A DNA stretch of 64,000 nt from Devosia marina (GCF_009758415.1 NZ_WQRF01000001.1:1302001-1366000); one strand, 5' to 3'; positions 26,461 through 36,986 are shown, numbered from the stretch's first letter. Numbers and translations are program-made. Notes: generated by a model from the sequence alone, not told the origin.

Positions 26461-28014
26461 TCAGCCCGCCAGTGCGCCCTGCGCAGAAGCCCCGCGCTCA
26501 ATCATCACGCGATTGAGCGCATTGAGATAGGCGCGGGCCGAGGCCACCAGCGTATCGGGCTCCGCAGCGTTGCCCGAGGCGATACGGCCGTTCATCTCAA
26601 GGCGCACATGGGCCGAGGCCTGCGCGTCAGTGCCGCCCGTCACGCCATCAACGGCATAGAGCACCAGGTGCGGGTTCTGCCCTGAGACCGCCTTGATGGC
26701 ATTGAAGATCGCGTCCACCGAACCGGTGCCTTCGAGCGAAACACTGTTCTTTTCGCCATCGATGGTGACGGTCAGATCACAGCGATGCGTGCCGCCGGTT
26801 TTGCTGACGACTTCCATGTCGACCAGCCGGATGCGGTCGCCCACCGAGCCGACTTCGTCGTCGACCAGAGCGACGATATCGGCGTCATAGACATGCTTCT
26901 TGCGGTCCGCCAGATCCTTGAAGCGCTGGAACGCCTCCTGGAAGGCATTGTCGCCCAGCTCGTAACCCAGCTCCTTGAGCTTGTCCTTGAACGCGGCGCG
27001 GCCCGAATGCTTGCCCATGACCAGGGTGGTTTCCTTGATGCCGACGCTGGCCGGGGTCATGATTTCATAGGTTTCGGCATTTTTGAGCATGCCGTCCTGG
27101 TGGATGCCGCTTTCGTGGGCGAAGGCGTTCTTGCCCACAATTGCCTTGTTATACTGCACCGGGAAGTTCGACGCCGCCGAAACGATGCGGCTGGCGCGGC
27201 TGAGCTGCGTGCTGTCGATCTCGGTGTAGTAGGGCATGGCGTCGCCACGCGTGCGCAGCGCCATCACCACTTCTTCCAGTGCCGCATTGCCGGCCCGTTC
27301 GCCCAGCCCATTGATGGTGCACTCGACCTGGCGCGCGCCACCGGCCACACCGGCCAGTGAATTGGCGACTGCCATACCCAGATCATCATGACAATGCACC
27401 GAAAAGATCGCCTTGTCGGCGCCGGGCACCGTCTCGATGATCTCCTTGAACATGGCGAAATGCTCTTCGGGCACCGCATAGCCCACGGTGTCGGGCAGGT
27501 TGATCGTGGTCGCTCCGGCCTTGATCGCCGTCTCGACACAGCGCTTGAGGAATTCCATCGGGGTGCGCGTGGCGTCCATTGCCGACCATTCGACATCATC
27601 GATCAGGTTGCGGGCCTGCGTCACCGTGCGGGCGATGATCTCGATCACCTCGTCCTCAGTCTTCTTCATCTGGTGCGCCAGATGGATCGGCGAGGTGGAC
27701 ACGAAGGTGTGGATGCGCCCCTTCTGGGCATGGCGCACAGCCTCGCCGGCCCGATCGATATCGGCGCTGATGGCGCGGGCGAGACCGGCAACGGTCGCAT
27801 TCTTGACCTGCTTGGCCACCGCCACGACAGCCTCGAAATCGCCATTCGAAGCAATGGGGAACCCGGCCTCGATGATGTCGACGCCCATTTCATCAAGCGA
27901 CTCGGCGACCTGGAGTTTTTCCTCAAGGGTCATGGTGGCGCCGGGCGATTGCTCGCCATCGCGCAGCGTGGTGTCGAAGATGAAGACGCGTTCTTTATTG
28001 CTGTCGACGGACAT
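26461..28014 (-). CDS. leuA: 2-Isopropylmalate synthase
   Basis: 517 residues; first committed step of leucine synthesis (2-oxoisovalerate + acetyl-CoA). Motifs: FDTTLRDGEQSPGATM (metal and substrate site), SVHCHDDLGMAVANSLAG, and the GxxERAGNA-type segment NGLGERAGNAALEEV. The C-terminal about 130 residues form the LeuA dimer/regulatory domain where leucine feedback acts. I take ATG 28014 (AAGAGAAG before it) over an in-frame codon 13 residues upstream. A leucine-rich leader ORF and a long hairpin precede the gene. Confidence 0.97.
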   Translation of the reverse strand: MSVDSNKERVFIFDTTLRDGEQSPGATMTLEEKLQVAESLDEMGVDIIEAGFPIASNGDFEAVVAVAKQVKNATVAGLARAISADIDRAGEAVRHAQKGRIHTFVSTSPIHLAHQMKKTEDEVIEIIARTVTQARNLIDDVEWSAMDATRTPMEFLKRCVETAIKAGATTINLPDTVGYAVPEEHFAMFKEIIETVPGADKAIFSVHCHDDLGMAVANSLAGVAGGARQVECTINGLGERAGNAALEEVVMALRTRGDAMPYYTEIDSTQLSRASRIVSAASNFPVQYNKAIVGKNAFAHESGIHQDGMLKNAETYEIMTPASVGIKETTLVMGKHSGRAAFKDKLKELGYELGDNAFQEAFQRFKDLADRKKHVYDADIVALVDDEVGSVGDRIRLVDMEVVSKTGGTHRCDLTVTIDGEKNSVSLEGTGSVDAIFNAIKAVSGQNPHLVLYAVDGVTGGTDAQASAHVRLEMNGRIASGNAAEPDTLVASARAYLNALNRVMIERGASAQGALAG

Positions 28015-28095
28015 TGACTTCTCTTGGTTCCCTATCGGCCCCGAGGCAAACACTCGCAGGACCGCACATGTGTTGATGTTCGGTTTTTGCGCAAT

Positions 28096-28140
28096 CCCCT
28101 GACGACCCGCTCGCTATGGCGAGCTGCCGGTTATCAGGGG
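28096..28140 (-). promoter_or_regulatory. Leader hairpin between leuL and leuA
   Basis: CCCCTGA (28140 side) pairs with TCAGGGG (28102 side) and GCTCGC with GCGAGC around a CATA loop. The outer stem contains the leader-peptide stop codon, so a ribosome finishing the peptide would melt it, whereas a ribosome stalled on the leucine codons would let it form. No T-run follows, so it is not itself an intrinsic terminator. Confidence 0.6.
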
Positions 28141-28256
28141 CTGATAAGAAGGAGAAGCAACGCAGGGAGCAGCAGCAGGCCTGCGGCCAGCAGCAAACGG
28201 GCCTGAAGGGCCTGGGTTTGTGCGATGGCAATGGCTTTGGCGCGGCGGCGCTGCAT
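28134..28256 (-). CDS. leuL: Leucine-rich leader peptide of leuA
   Basis: 40 codons from ATG 28256 to a double stop (TGA TAA). After a basic, Gln/Ala-rich start the peptide has 13 leucines, in runs of three, four and five (ARLLLAAG, GLLLLP, ALLLLLISP). The last run uses the mixed codons TTG CTT CTC CTT CTT. It is 119 bp upstream of the leuA start and overlaps the hairpin above. This is the layout of amino-acid leader peptides that sense charged tRNA-Leu. The alternative, a small membrane peptide, cannot be ruled out. The ribosome-binding site is weak. Confidence 0.62.
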   Translation of the reverse strand: MQRRRAKAIAIAQTQALQARLLLAAGLLLLPALLLLLISP

Positions 28257-28353
28257 GAGTACGCTCTGGTACGGCTATCAATTGTCGGCCACAATGCGCC
28301 AAGCCGTTTCTCGGCGCAAGGGTAGCAGGCTGAATTATGTTACTTTTTTATCG

Positions 28354-28782
28354 TCACTCGAATGCAAACACCGCAGACAGCAGCACACCGAGAAACGCCA
28401 GGCCGGTGATCTTGTGCGCAATGTCAGCCAGCTTCGCCGCCTCCGCATCGCCCCTCTGCGACTTCTTGAACTGAATGCCGCCATAGATGATGGCCGCCAG
28501 CATCACGACCACCAGCGCCATCTTGATCCAGAACCAAAACGAAGCGCTGCCCAGCCCGCCATACTTCATGAACATGATCAACGGCCCGGTTATCAGCAGG
28601 GCGGCCATGGCCACCTTGCCCACCTGCGAGAGCGTATTCATCACGCCAAAATAGCCACTGCGCTGTTCCGCCGTCGCCGTCGCCATGCGAGCGCCAATAA
28701 CCGGCCCAACCACCGAATTCGAGCCGCCGGCGATAAACGCCACAACGTGCACCCAGATAAGAAGATTGATCACGACGTCCAC
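28354..28782 (-). CDS. Small four-helix membrane protein (CopD-like region)
   Basis: About 142 residues with four hydrophobic segments: VVINLLIWVHVVAFIAGG, VGKVAMAALLITGPLIMFM, FWIKMALVVVMLAAIIYGG and ITGLAFLGVLLSAVF. The His in the first helix (WVHVVAF) and the layout resemble CopD/DUF2214-type integral membrane proteins, but I am not certain of the family. The GTG at 28782 is preferred because GGGAGG lies 6 nt before it; an ATG nine codons upstream has no such site. It is 97 bp upstream of the leuA leader on the same strand. Confidence 0.72.
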   Translation of the reverse strand: MDVVINLLIWVHVVAFIAGGSNSVVGPVIGARMATATAEQRSGYFGVMNTLSQVGKVAMAALLITGPLIMFMKYGGLGSASFWFWIKMALVVVMLAAIIYGGIQFKKSQRGDAEAAKLADIAHKITGLAFLGVLLSAVFAFE

Positions 28783-28994
28783 GGCTACCCTCCCAATGTC
28801 CCCATTCACTAGAGTACCACAGCAGCGCCCCGGAGAAAGAGCAGGTTTAGATCTGGCTGAAGCAGCTTTTTCGGCAGCGGAAGGATCGGACCGGCCTTAT
28901 CGCCTCGAAAAACCAATTGCGTTCAGTCGAAATTCATTGCATAGATTATTCATTCAATTAAAAAGGAGGACACGTCTCGCCGCGAAATTATCGG

Positions 28995-29564
28995 ATGGAC
29001 AAGCGCAGCGGCGCCACCGCAGAAACGCGCGGGCGGATTGTCGCGGCCACGCTGGACCTGCATGCCAGGAAAGGCATCTTCGCCACCAGTTGGCAGGACA
29101 TTGCCCGTGCCGCAGACGTCTCGGTTGGTACGGTTTACAAGCACTTTCCCTCGCTGGAGCAACTGGTGCCGGCCTGTGGCGAGTTGCTCATGCAAAAGGC
29201 CGCTCCCCCGTCGGCGGATGACATCACGGGGATCATCGGCAAGGCCACCGCACCGCGCGAACGTCTCTTGCGTGTCTGCCGAGCACTGTTTGAGTTCTAC
29301 CACCGCAACGAGATCTATCTGGAGTCGGACCCTCGGGAGCGAGAATTGGCGGCAGTTCGCGAATGGGAGGAGCATTTGCGCACCACCGTTACGCATTTTG
29401 TGAAGGAGGCCGTCTTGCCGCAGCAACTCTCCGAGCCAGTCATGCAATGCGCTGCGGCCCGACTGGACTTCATGAGTTTTCGCGCCATGCGTCTGCGTGG
29501 CATTTCACTTGAACTGGCTGGCGAGATGACAGCTGACATGCTCACCGCTTGGCTCAATTTGTGA
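28995..29564 (+). CDS. TetR-family regulator
   Basis: 189 residues. N-terminal TetR HTH: TRGRIVAATLDLHARKGI, SWQDIARAADVSVGTVYKHF. The C-terminal helical domain (effector binding and dimerisation) has no recognisable ligand signature. A GGAGG sits about 25 nt upstream of the ATG, too far to serve it, so translation may start inefficiently. The cupin gene begins 45 bp after its stop and is probably co-transcribed. Confidence 0.88.
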   Translation: MDKRSGATAETRGRIVAATLDLHARKGIFATSWQDIARAADVSVGTVYKHFPSLEQLVPACGELLMQKAAPPSADDITGIIGKATAPRERLLRVCRALFEFYHRNEIYLESDPRERELAAVREWEEHLRTTVTHFVKEAVLPQQLSEPVMQCAAARLDFMSFRAMRLRGISLELAGEMTADMLTAWLNL

Positions 29565-29608
29565 CCGATCAACCCTGGCCCGCGGGCCAGCTATGCGAGG
29601 ATGACGTC

Positions 29609-30088
29609 ATGGACAGCACGAGTAAGTCACTTGCACCTTTTGTCCGCCACGCGGGCGAAGGCGAAGCCTATTGGTGGCTAGGTTCACTAGCCGTGATCAA
29701 GGCCGAGCGAAAGGAGACCGGAGGCCACTTTACTCTCATTGAAGTACTTGAAAACGAAGGAGAAACACCGCTTCACATTCACCACCGCGAGGACGAGACT
29801 TTTCTGGTTCTGCAAGGAGAGATTGAGTTCCAGGTGGATGGCAAGCGGATCAAGGCCGGTCCGGGCGACACTGTATTTGGCCCCAGGGGCATCCCCCACG
29901 GCTACACGGTGCGAAAGGGACCCGCGCGAATGCTTTTTCTGCTGACCCCTGGCGGTTTCGAGGACCTCGTACGTGCCAGCAGCATTCCTGCACTGGCAAA
30001 GCGGATACCAAGTGCGGAAGACGCCATTGCGGATTTCGCTGCACTTCCGCCAATCGCGATGCGCTTCGGTTGCGAAATGCTAGGCTAA
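29609..30088 (+). CDS. Cupin-domain protein, quercetinase-like
   Basis: 159 residues, single cupin barrel. Motif 1: TPLHIHHREDETFLVLQGE, providing His-x-His and Glu metal ligands; motif 2: GDTVFGPRGIPHGYTV with the fourth ligand His. This group includes small quercetin-dioxygenase-like and oxalate-type cupins; the substrate is unknown. I start at ATG 29609 (GAGG upstream), not at an in-frame ATG 20 codons earlier that overlaps the TetR gene. Regulation by the neighbouring TetR protein is likely. Confidence 0.85.
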   Translation: MDSTSKSLAPFVRHAGEGEAYWWLGSLAVIKAERKETGGHFTLIEVLENEGETPLHIHHREDETFLVLQGEIEFQVDGKRIKAGPGDTVFGPRGIPHGYTVRKGPARMLFLLTPGGFEDLVRASSIPALAKRIPSAEDAIADFAALPPIAMRFGCEMLG

Positions 30089-30124
30089 TGCGTCCGGGCC
30101 AGAGCGAGCCGGACGGTCGCGCGT

Positions 30125-31003
30125 TTAGAGATCCAGGACGCCTTCGCCGACCACCACCGCCTCGCCGCCAATGGCGCCATACACCAATACGTCATTGTCC
30201 TTGCGCAATTGCAGCGTGATGCGGCAGGGCCGTCCCATTTCGTGACCCTGGCGCAGGACATAGTCGGTCTGCCCGGTCCCCATCGCCTGCTCGGCCAACA
30301 GCCCGATCAGCGCCGCAGCGGCCGAGCCAGTGCCGGGATCTTCTCCGATATCCATCCCGAACATGCGCGCGGCAATATCGTTCTCGCGCTCTTCCGGGGT
30401 GAGAGTGAATACATAGGCAGAGTGATGTTCCTGATCGAACACCTGGTCCCAAGCCGTCTTGTTGACCCGCACCCGCTTGAGCACCGAGGCATCTCGGACC
30501 GGCACGAGGTGGAAGGTTACACCGGCTGAAAACACCGCCGGCTTATAGACATCGCAGCCAATCTCATCGACTTCGATCCCCAGTGCCTGCGCAATCCCCA
30601 GCCGGTCAGGCAATTCGGCAATGCGCGCCGGCAGCCGTGGCAAGGTAAAGCGCGCCTCCCCGCTCCGCCGGTCCAGCCGCTCGAACAGCGCGGTGACCAG
30701 ACCCACTTTTTCTTCCATGCGAATGGCCGAGGCCCGGCTGTTCAGCCCCAGCGAAACAGCCGCGCCAACCGTGGGATGACCGGCAAAGGGCAGTTCCTGA
30801 TGGGGCGTAAAGATGCGCAGCATGGCGCTGTTGCGCTCGTTCTGCGGCTTGCAGATAAAAACCGTCTCGCTCAGGTTGAACTCGCGGGCAATGGCTTGCA
30901 TCTCATTGTCCATCAGACCGTCCGCCTTGGGCACCACGGCCAGCGCATTACCCTTGAGCGGAATGCGCGTGAAGACGTCAAGGATCAGGTAGGACAGCCT
31001 CAA
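30125..31003 (-). CDS. PhzF-family isomerase/epimerase-like protein
   Basis: 292 residues with the pseudo-symmetric diaminopimelate-epimerase-like fold of PhzF. Seen: EFNLSETVFI (catalytic Glu), LPFAGHPTVGAA, and DPGTGSAAAALIGLL for the second half-site. PhzF in pseudomonads isomerises a phenazine precursor, but most members, like this one without phz neighbours, have unknown substrates. It overlaps the upstream UPF0303 gene by 4 bp, so the two are coupled. Confidence 0.88.
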   Translation of the reverse strand: MRLSYLILDVFTRIPLKGNALAVVPKADGLMDNEMQAIAREFNLSETVFICKPQNERNSAMLRIFTPHQELPFAGHPTVGAAVSLGLNSRASAIRMEEKVGLVTALFERLDRRSGEARFTLPRLPARIAELPDRLGIAQALGIEVDEIGCDVYKPAVFSAGVTFHLVPVRDASVLKRVRVNKTAWDQVFDQEHHSAYVFTLTPEERENDIAARMFGMDIGEDPGTGSAAAALIGLLAEQAMGTGQTDYVLRQGHEMGRPCRITLQLRKDNDVLVYGAIGGEAVVVGEGVLDL

Positions 31004-31497
31004 TTGGTCGCCTCCGCAAGGGCATAGTCCGCCCGCACCTTGCCCAGAAAGTCGCAGAGCGCGTCAACGGCCACGCCGTGGTCCTTGCGCCCCGGCAGTC
31101 CGGAAATAGTGAGGCAACCGATAATCCCGGCGCCGGTCACCCGGATGGGAAACCCGCCCCCGGCAATCACGAAGTCGGCTGGATCGGCACCGGACTGGGT
31201 TGGGAAAGGCGCCTCCCCCCGTTCCAGCACCAGCCGATAGCTGGCCCGCTGAAAACGCCGCACCGAATTGATCTTGCGCCGCACCCATTCGGCATTGTCA
31301 GCGCTGGTGCCGGGCGTGGCCGAAAAGAACAATTGGCGGTCCCAGGTTCTGAGGTCGACCACCAGCGACAGCCCTTCATTGAGAGCCCGCCCGCGGATGG
31401 CAGCGCCGATTTCGAAGGCCACTGCCTCGTCAAAACGCGACAGAACCAGTTCGTTTTCCTGGCGAGTGACCAATACAATATCGTCTTGTTTGCTCAT
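31000..31497 (-). CDS. UPF0303 / heme-degrading-domain family protein
   Basis: 165 residues of the HbpS/GlcG-like fold (Haem_degrading superfamily), with RKINSVRRFQRASYRL and ADFVIAGGGFPIRV, GAGIIGCLTISGLPGRKDHG, which are characteristic blocks of UPF0303. Biochemical role is unsettled; some relatives bind heme. It lies in a tight unit GFA-UPF0303-PhzF: it starts 3 bp before the GFA stop and overlaps PhzF by 4 bp. Confidence 0.82.
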   Translation of the reverse strand: MSKQDDIVLVTRQENELVLSRFDEAVAFEIGAAIRGRALNEGLSLVVDLRTWDRQLFFSATPGTSADNAEWVRRKINSVRRFQRASYRLVLERGEAPFPTQSGADPADFVIAGGGFPIRVTGAGIIGCLTISGLPGRKDHGVAVDALCDFLGKVRADYALAEATN

Positions 31498-31500
31498 GGC

Positions 31501-31965
31501 TTAGCTCTGATGCGCGCGGGTCCAGGCGTCGAAAAGCGGGGTCCGATCCGTAGCGCCTTTGGCGAAATTGACCTGGCCGGGGTCGATACCGGCCCAGGCC
31601 GCCTTGCTGTCTGTCCAGATATTTCCCACAGGTGCCGCCCAATCCATATTGTCCAGTGACCCGGCGCGCATCACCTTTATCCCGCCTGCCGGTGGGACGT
31701 TCCAGAGCCAGGTATGGCAGTTGGCGCAGAAATGCATGTCAATGACATTGCCGCTGTCGGCCGTACGGCCATAGCGCTCGGTGTCGCCGGACAGCACCTG
31801 CAGGTCGTCATCCTTGACGATCATTGACATGGACCAGCCGGCCCCGGAATAGCGCTGGCAATCCTTGCAATGGCAATTATAGACGCTGAGCGGACTGGCC
31901 TCGAGCTGATACCGCACCGCGCCACACGAACACCCGCCCTCGACCGGAAAATTTGGCAGAGTCAT
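31501..31965 (-). CDS. GFA-family zinc protein
   Basis: 154 residues. Zinc-ligand cysteines of the glutathione-dependent formaldehyde-activating (GFA) fold are in place: GGCSCGAVRY, NCHCKDCQRYSGAGW and FCANCHTWLW. GFA proteins were named for accelerating S-hydroxymethylglutathione formation, but most are of unknown function. First of a three-gene unit with UPF0303 and PhzF. Confidence 0.9.
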   Translation of the reverse strand: MTLPNFPVEGGCSCGAVRYQLEASPLSVYNCHCKDCQRYSGAGWSMSMIVKDDDLQVLSGDTERYGRTADSGNVIDMHFCANCHTWLWNVPPAGGIKVMRAGSLDNMDWAAPVGNIWTDSKAAWAGIDPGQVNFAKGATDRTPLFDAWTRAHQS

Positions 31966-32154
31966 GACTCATCTCCCTCGCTTGCAGGCCAACTTCTAGG
32001 CCAGTTGACCGCCGGGGGAAAGGTGGCTTCCTGCGCTTGCTGGCGAAGCTTGCACCCCACCCTTGCTTCCTTCCCTTGATGGGAGGGACCAAGGGTGTGA
32101 TGACGGCGGGCCCGGCGGGCCCGGCGCGCAAGCCAATGTGGCGGCGACAGTCCC

Positions 32155-33924
32155 CTACTCCGCTGCCGGCGTCTTGATACCGTGCTGTGCGTTATTGATC
32201 CGCTTCTGCTGGTCCAGCCAGGCAACTGCGTCACTGGTCTTGAACAGTTCGAGATCCTCCGCATCGTGCTCGTTGACCGGCGACATGGCGAGGTCGGTAT
32301 AGTCCTGCCGTTTGGGATCGCGCTCCACCTTGAGCTGCTTCAGCCCAAAGCGGAAGTAGAGCCAGGCCCATCGCGCCAGTTTCCAGCCCAGCTCCGCATA
32401 ATATTTCGGATAGAACAGCACAGCTGGCTCTATCGGCATTCCCGAGCGCCGGTTCAGCCGCGACTTCTTGCGGATCCAGCCAACCTCGAGCGGATGCACA
32501 CCCTCTATCTTGAGCGCGCCCATAAACCAGGTGCAAAGCAAGAGTACTTGCGCAGTGGACACACCCGAAGCTGCAGCCCGCCGCATGATCGTCTCGACAT
32601 GGTCGAGCGAGTAGTAGCGGCTCCAAGCGTCTGCATAGACCTTTTCGAACACGGCCTTGCTCATATTGGGATGGCCGGTGGTGTAGTGATTAAGGTCATA
32701 CTTGTTGAGATCGGGGTCCATCGCCACCCCGGCGCGATGCAATTTCTGGTGGTCCTCCGATCCTGGTAGCGGCGTGAGAAAGAAAAATTCCAGTATGTCG
32801 ACGGGCAACTCACGCTTGACCACGTCGATATCATGCATGATCCGCTCGGGCGTGTCGGTGGGAAAGCCCAGGATGTACCCGGCATAGGTGATCACATGCC
32901 ATTGCTTCCAGGCCTGCAGCATCGCCCGGTATTCGGTAATCTTGTTCTGCCGCTTCTTGGCATCCTTGAGATTGGCCGGATTGACGTTCTCCAGCCCGAT
33001 GAACACCCGCGTGACCCCCGCGCGGGAACACTTCTCGATAAACTTGGGAATCCGGTGGCAGAGGGTGTCGACCTGGATGATGAAATTGAAGTTCAACCCC
33101 TCGACCTCGCGCATGTGAATGAGGCGATCCAGGATCGCCTCCCAGTCTTTGTTGCGCGCGAAATTGTCGTCGGTGATGAAATAGCGATGCACGCCCTGGC
33201 TCATATTGAGCCGGATGATCTTCTCGATATCATCGGGCGAGCGGCGTCTGGACTTGCGCCCCTGCACATTGATGATGGTGCAGAATGAGCACTGATAGGG
33301 GCATCCCCTGCCCGCATCGAAGCTGGTCAGGTTATAGGCCGTGCGCGACACATGCTCGGCGGGCATGAAGGGCACCGGCGTATCCTCGATCCCCGGCAGA
33401 TCGTGCATGAAATTGTAGAGCGGCTGCAGCGTCCCGGCGATAGCATCGGCCAGCACTGCATCGGTCCGGCCCTCCATTTCCCCGGCAAACAGGGAAATGC
33501 CCATCGCCTGCGCCGTCTTGAAATCGGCGTCCTCGCCATTGAGCATCGAGATCACGCCAGAGACATGAAACCCGCCGATTGCCACCTGCACTCCAGCGAC
33601 CCTGAGCGGCCGGGCGATATCGAGCGCCCTCGGGAACTGGTTGGACTGCACGCCGATCAGCATGACCAACGCCGCGTCCGCCCTCTTGCAGTCGGAGATA
33701 ACCTCCTTGATGTCGATCTCGGTATTGGTCTCGTCGATGGTCTCGACATCGACGTCCCAATCGTCGCCCAGCGCCTTGCGGTCGATCACATCGCGCACCA
33801 GCCCATGTACCGAGGCGAGCGAATTGGACGGAATGGGGGAGAGTTTCCACTGAATGACATAGCCGTCATCATCATAGTGAGACGGCTTGATCAGATAGAG
33901 CGCGAACCGCTTGATCAAAGTCAC
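32155..33924 (-). CDS. B12-binding-domain radical SAM protein
   Basis: 589 residues. The N-terminal about 180 form a Rossmann-like cobalamin-binding domain (VMLIGVQSNQFPRALDIARP, VAIGGFHVSGV), lacking an obvious DxHxxG motif. The radical SAM core begins at about residue 205 with GRGCPYQCSFCTIINVQG, the C-x3-C-x2-C cluster motif, followed by YFITDDNFARN and VFIGLENVNP. Members methylate or rearrange unactivated carbons in natural products, hopanoids or tetrapyrroles; the substrate is unknown. About 200 residues of helical C-terminus follow the barrel. No partner biosynthetic genes adjoin. Confidence 0.87.
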   Translation of the reverse strand: MTLIKRFALYLIKPSHYDDDGYVIQWKLSPIPSNSLASVHGLVRDVIDRKALGDDWDVDVETIDETNTEIDIKEVISDCKRADAALVMLIGVQSNQFPRALDIARPLRVAGVQVAIGGFHVSGVISMLNGEDADFKTAQAMGISLFAGEMEGRTDAVLADAIAGTLQPLYNFMHDLPGIEDTPVPFMPAEHVSRTAYNLTSFDAGRGCPYQCSFCTIINVQGRKSRRRSPDDIEKIIRLNMSQGVHRYFITDDNFARNKDWEAILDRLIHMREVEGLNFNFIIQVDTLCHRIPKFIEKCSRAGVTRVFIGLENVNPANLKDAKKRQNKITEYRAMLQAWKQWHVITYAGYILGFPTDTPERIMHDIDVVKRELPVDILEFFFLTPLPGSEDHQKLHRAGVAMDPDLNKYDLNHYTTGHPNMSKAVFEKVYADAWSRYYSLDHVETIMRRAAASGVSTAQVLLLCTWFMGALKIEGVHPLEVGWIRKKSRLNRRSGMPIEPAVLFYPKYYAELGWKLARWAWLYFRFGLKQLKVERDPKRQDYTDLAMSPVNEHDAEDLELFKTSDAVAWLDQQKRINNAQHGIKTPAAE

Positions 33925-34018
33925 GATAGTCTCCCTGTTGGGAAGCCTGAAGACTGACGACGCTGATCAATAGCGTAACAGAATGAAATCGAGACGAAAG
34001 ACCCCTTCTCTGCTCGCC

Positions 34019-34867
34019 CTAGCGCACCCGCCGCGCCAGATCGGCCACCCAGGCGGCCGCTTCATGTCCGTGCACACTCGCCGAGCGCACCAGCTCGTCG
34101 AAATGCCGGGCCATCAGGCGAATGTAGGTGGGCGCCGTGAAGGCCAGGTAGCGTTGCCCCAGATAGATCGCCACACGATGCTGGCCATAGACCGAAAACG
34201 GCACCGAATAGAGCTCGCGGGCATCGAACGCATAGAGCCGAGCCGACGGGTAGAATTCCTCAAGCGAAGCGGCCATGGCCTCCAATTGCCGTTTGCGAAT
34301 CTCCGACGGCAGACCGCGCCATTGCCATTCGCCCGCAGCAAAGCTCTCCAAGGTCTGGACGGGAACAGCAATCTCCATATCCGTCTCCAGCCGCCGCAGC
34401 AGCGCAATTTGCGCCGCCGAATCGCTGATCGCCTGTTGAGGCGTGCGGCGCACCGCCGTTTCATATTCAAAGACATGAACTTCGTCGGTCTTGAAAATGT
34501 CGGGCAGCCCAGCCGGGACATGCCGGATTTTCGCGCCCAGCACCTCGGCATTCCACTTCAGCACCTGCTCATCCACCGGGTGGCGCGCCGCCTCCGTCAT
34601 CTGCACGGCCTGATCGAGTATTTCACTAGCCGCACCGCGATGATTGGACAGGCCCAGCAACCAGTCGGACGAAACCTGCAGGGCCGCCGCAATTTCAGCC
34701 AGAGCCTGGCCGCTCGGCAATCGCGGCTCTTCCGCAAGCAGCAATTGCGACACTGTTGACCGGTCAAGCCCGGCCGATTGCGCCAGCCGCGTTTGCGACC
34801 ACCCGGCCCGACCGACGGCATCGGTCAGTCTTTGCTTGAAGATTTCTGCCCGTTCGCGCTTGTCCAT
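34019..34867 (-). CDS. XRE-type transcriptional regulator with large C-terminal domain
   Basis: About 282 residues. The N-terminal HTH_XRE reads FKQRLTDAVGRAGWSQTRLA, GLDRSTVSQLLL and ALQVSSDWLLGL. The C-terminal about 190 residues have no domain I recognise; the helical part (EEFYPSARLYAFDARELYSV) may be a sensor. Two other in-frame starts exist (34888, 34915); none has a good ribosome-binding site. GTCGCA occurs twice, exactly 20 bp apart, at 34909 and 34929 upstream, which could be an autoregulatory site. Confidence 0.85.
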   Translation of the reverse strand: MDKRERAEIFKQRLTDAVGRAGWSQTRLAQSAGLDRSTVSQLLLAEEPRLPSGQALAEIAAALQVSSDWLLGLSNHRGAASEILDQAVQMTEAARHPVDEQVLKWNAEVLGAKIRHVPAGLPDIFKTDEVHVFEYETAVRRTPQQAISDSAAQIALLRRLETDMEIAVPVQTLESFAAGEWQWRGLPSEIRKRQLEAMAASLEEFYPSARLYAFDARELYSVPFSVYGQHRVAIYLGQRYLAFTAPTYIRLMARHFDELVRSASVHGHEAAAWVADLARRVR

Positions 34868-35026
34868 ATGCGGGCTTTTGCCACGCATGGTGATAAAAAA
34901 CAACAATAGTCGCAAAACGCACCGAATTGTCGCAGGGCGTCACCAATCCCTCCTTGTTGTCAGGCGTCTGGACTGACATCAGCGCTGCAACAGCAGCATA
35001 GCACCCCCATCTCTCAGGAGGATAAA

Positions 35027-35233
35027 TTGGAAAGTCCGGCCCGTTCCATCGTCAAAGCGGTCACATGGCAGGCCATTGGCCTGGTCACCATGACGCTGAT
35101 GGGCTGGCTGGCCACCGGGAGCCTGGTGGCAGCCGGTGGACTCGCCGTCTCGGGAGCGCTTTCCGGCTTCGTCTGCTTCATCCTCCACGAGCGGCTCTGG
35201 GCGCGAATCCAGTGGGGCCGTATCGAACAGTAA
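35027..35233 (+). CDS. DUF2061 small membrane protein
   Basis: 68 residues with two membrane helices (AVTWQAIGLVTMTLMGWLAT; GLAVSGALSGFVCFILHERL) and the conserved ending HERLWARIQWGR, diagnostic for DUF2061. Function unknown. Start is TTG with AGGAGG 5 nt upstream. It is monocistronic and convergent with ilvC, sharing a hairpin between them. Confidence 0.88.
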   Translation: MESPARSIVKAVTWQAIGLVTMTLMGWLATGSLVAAGGLAVSGALSGFVCFILHERLWARIQWGRIEQ

Positions 35234-35258
35234 AAAGGCGGGCCCGCAGACCCGCCTT
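35232..35258 (-). terminator. Terminator for ilvC (shared with the DUF2061 gene)
   Basis: AAGGCGGG / CCCGCCTT 8-bp stem with an 8-nt loop. On the minus strand it ends in a run of five T, so it is best suited to stop ilvC transcripts; it also lies just after the DUF2061 stop. Confidence 0.88.
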
Positions 35259-35284
35259 CCATTATTCCATCGCAGACGCGAGGA

Positions 35285-36986
<1,702 letters not shown>

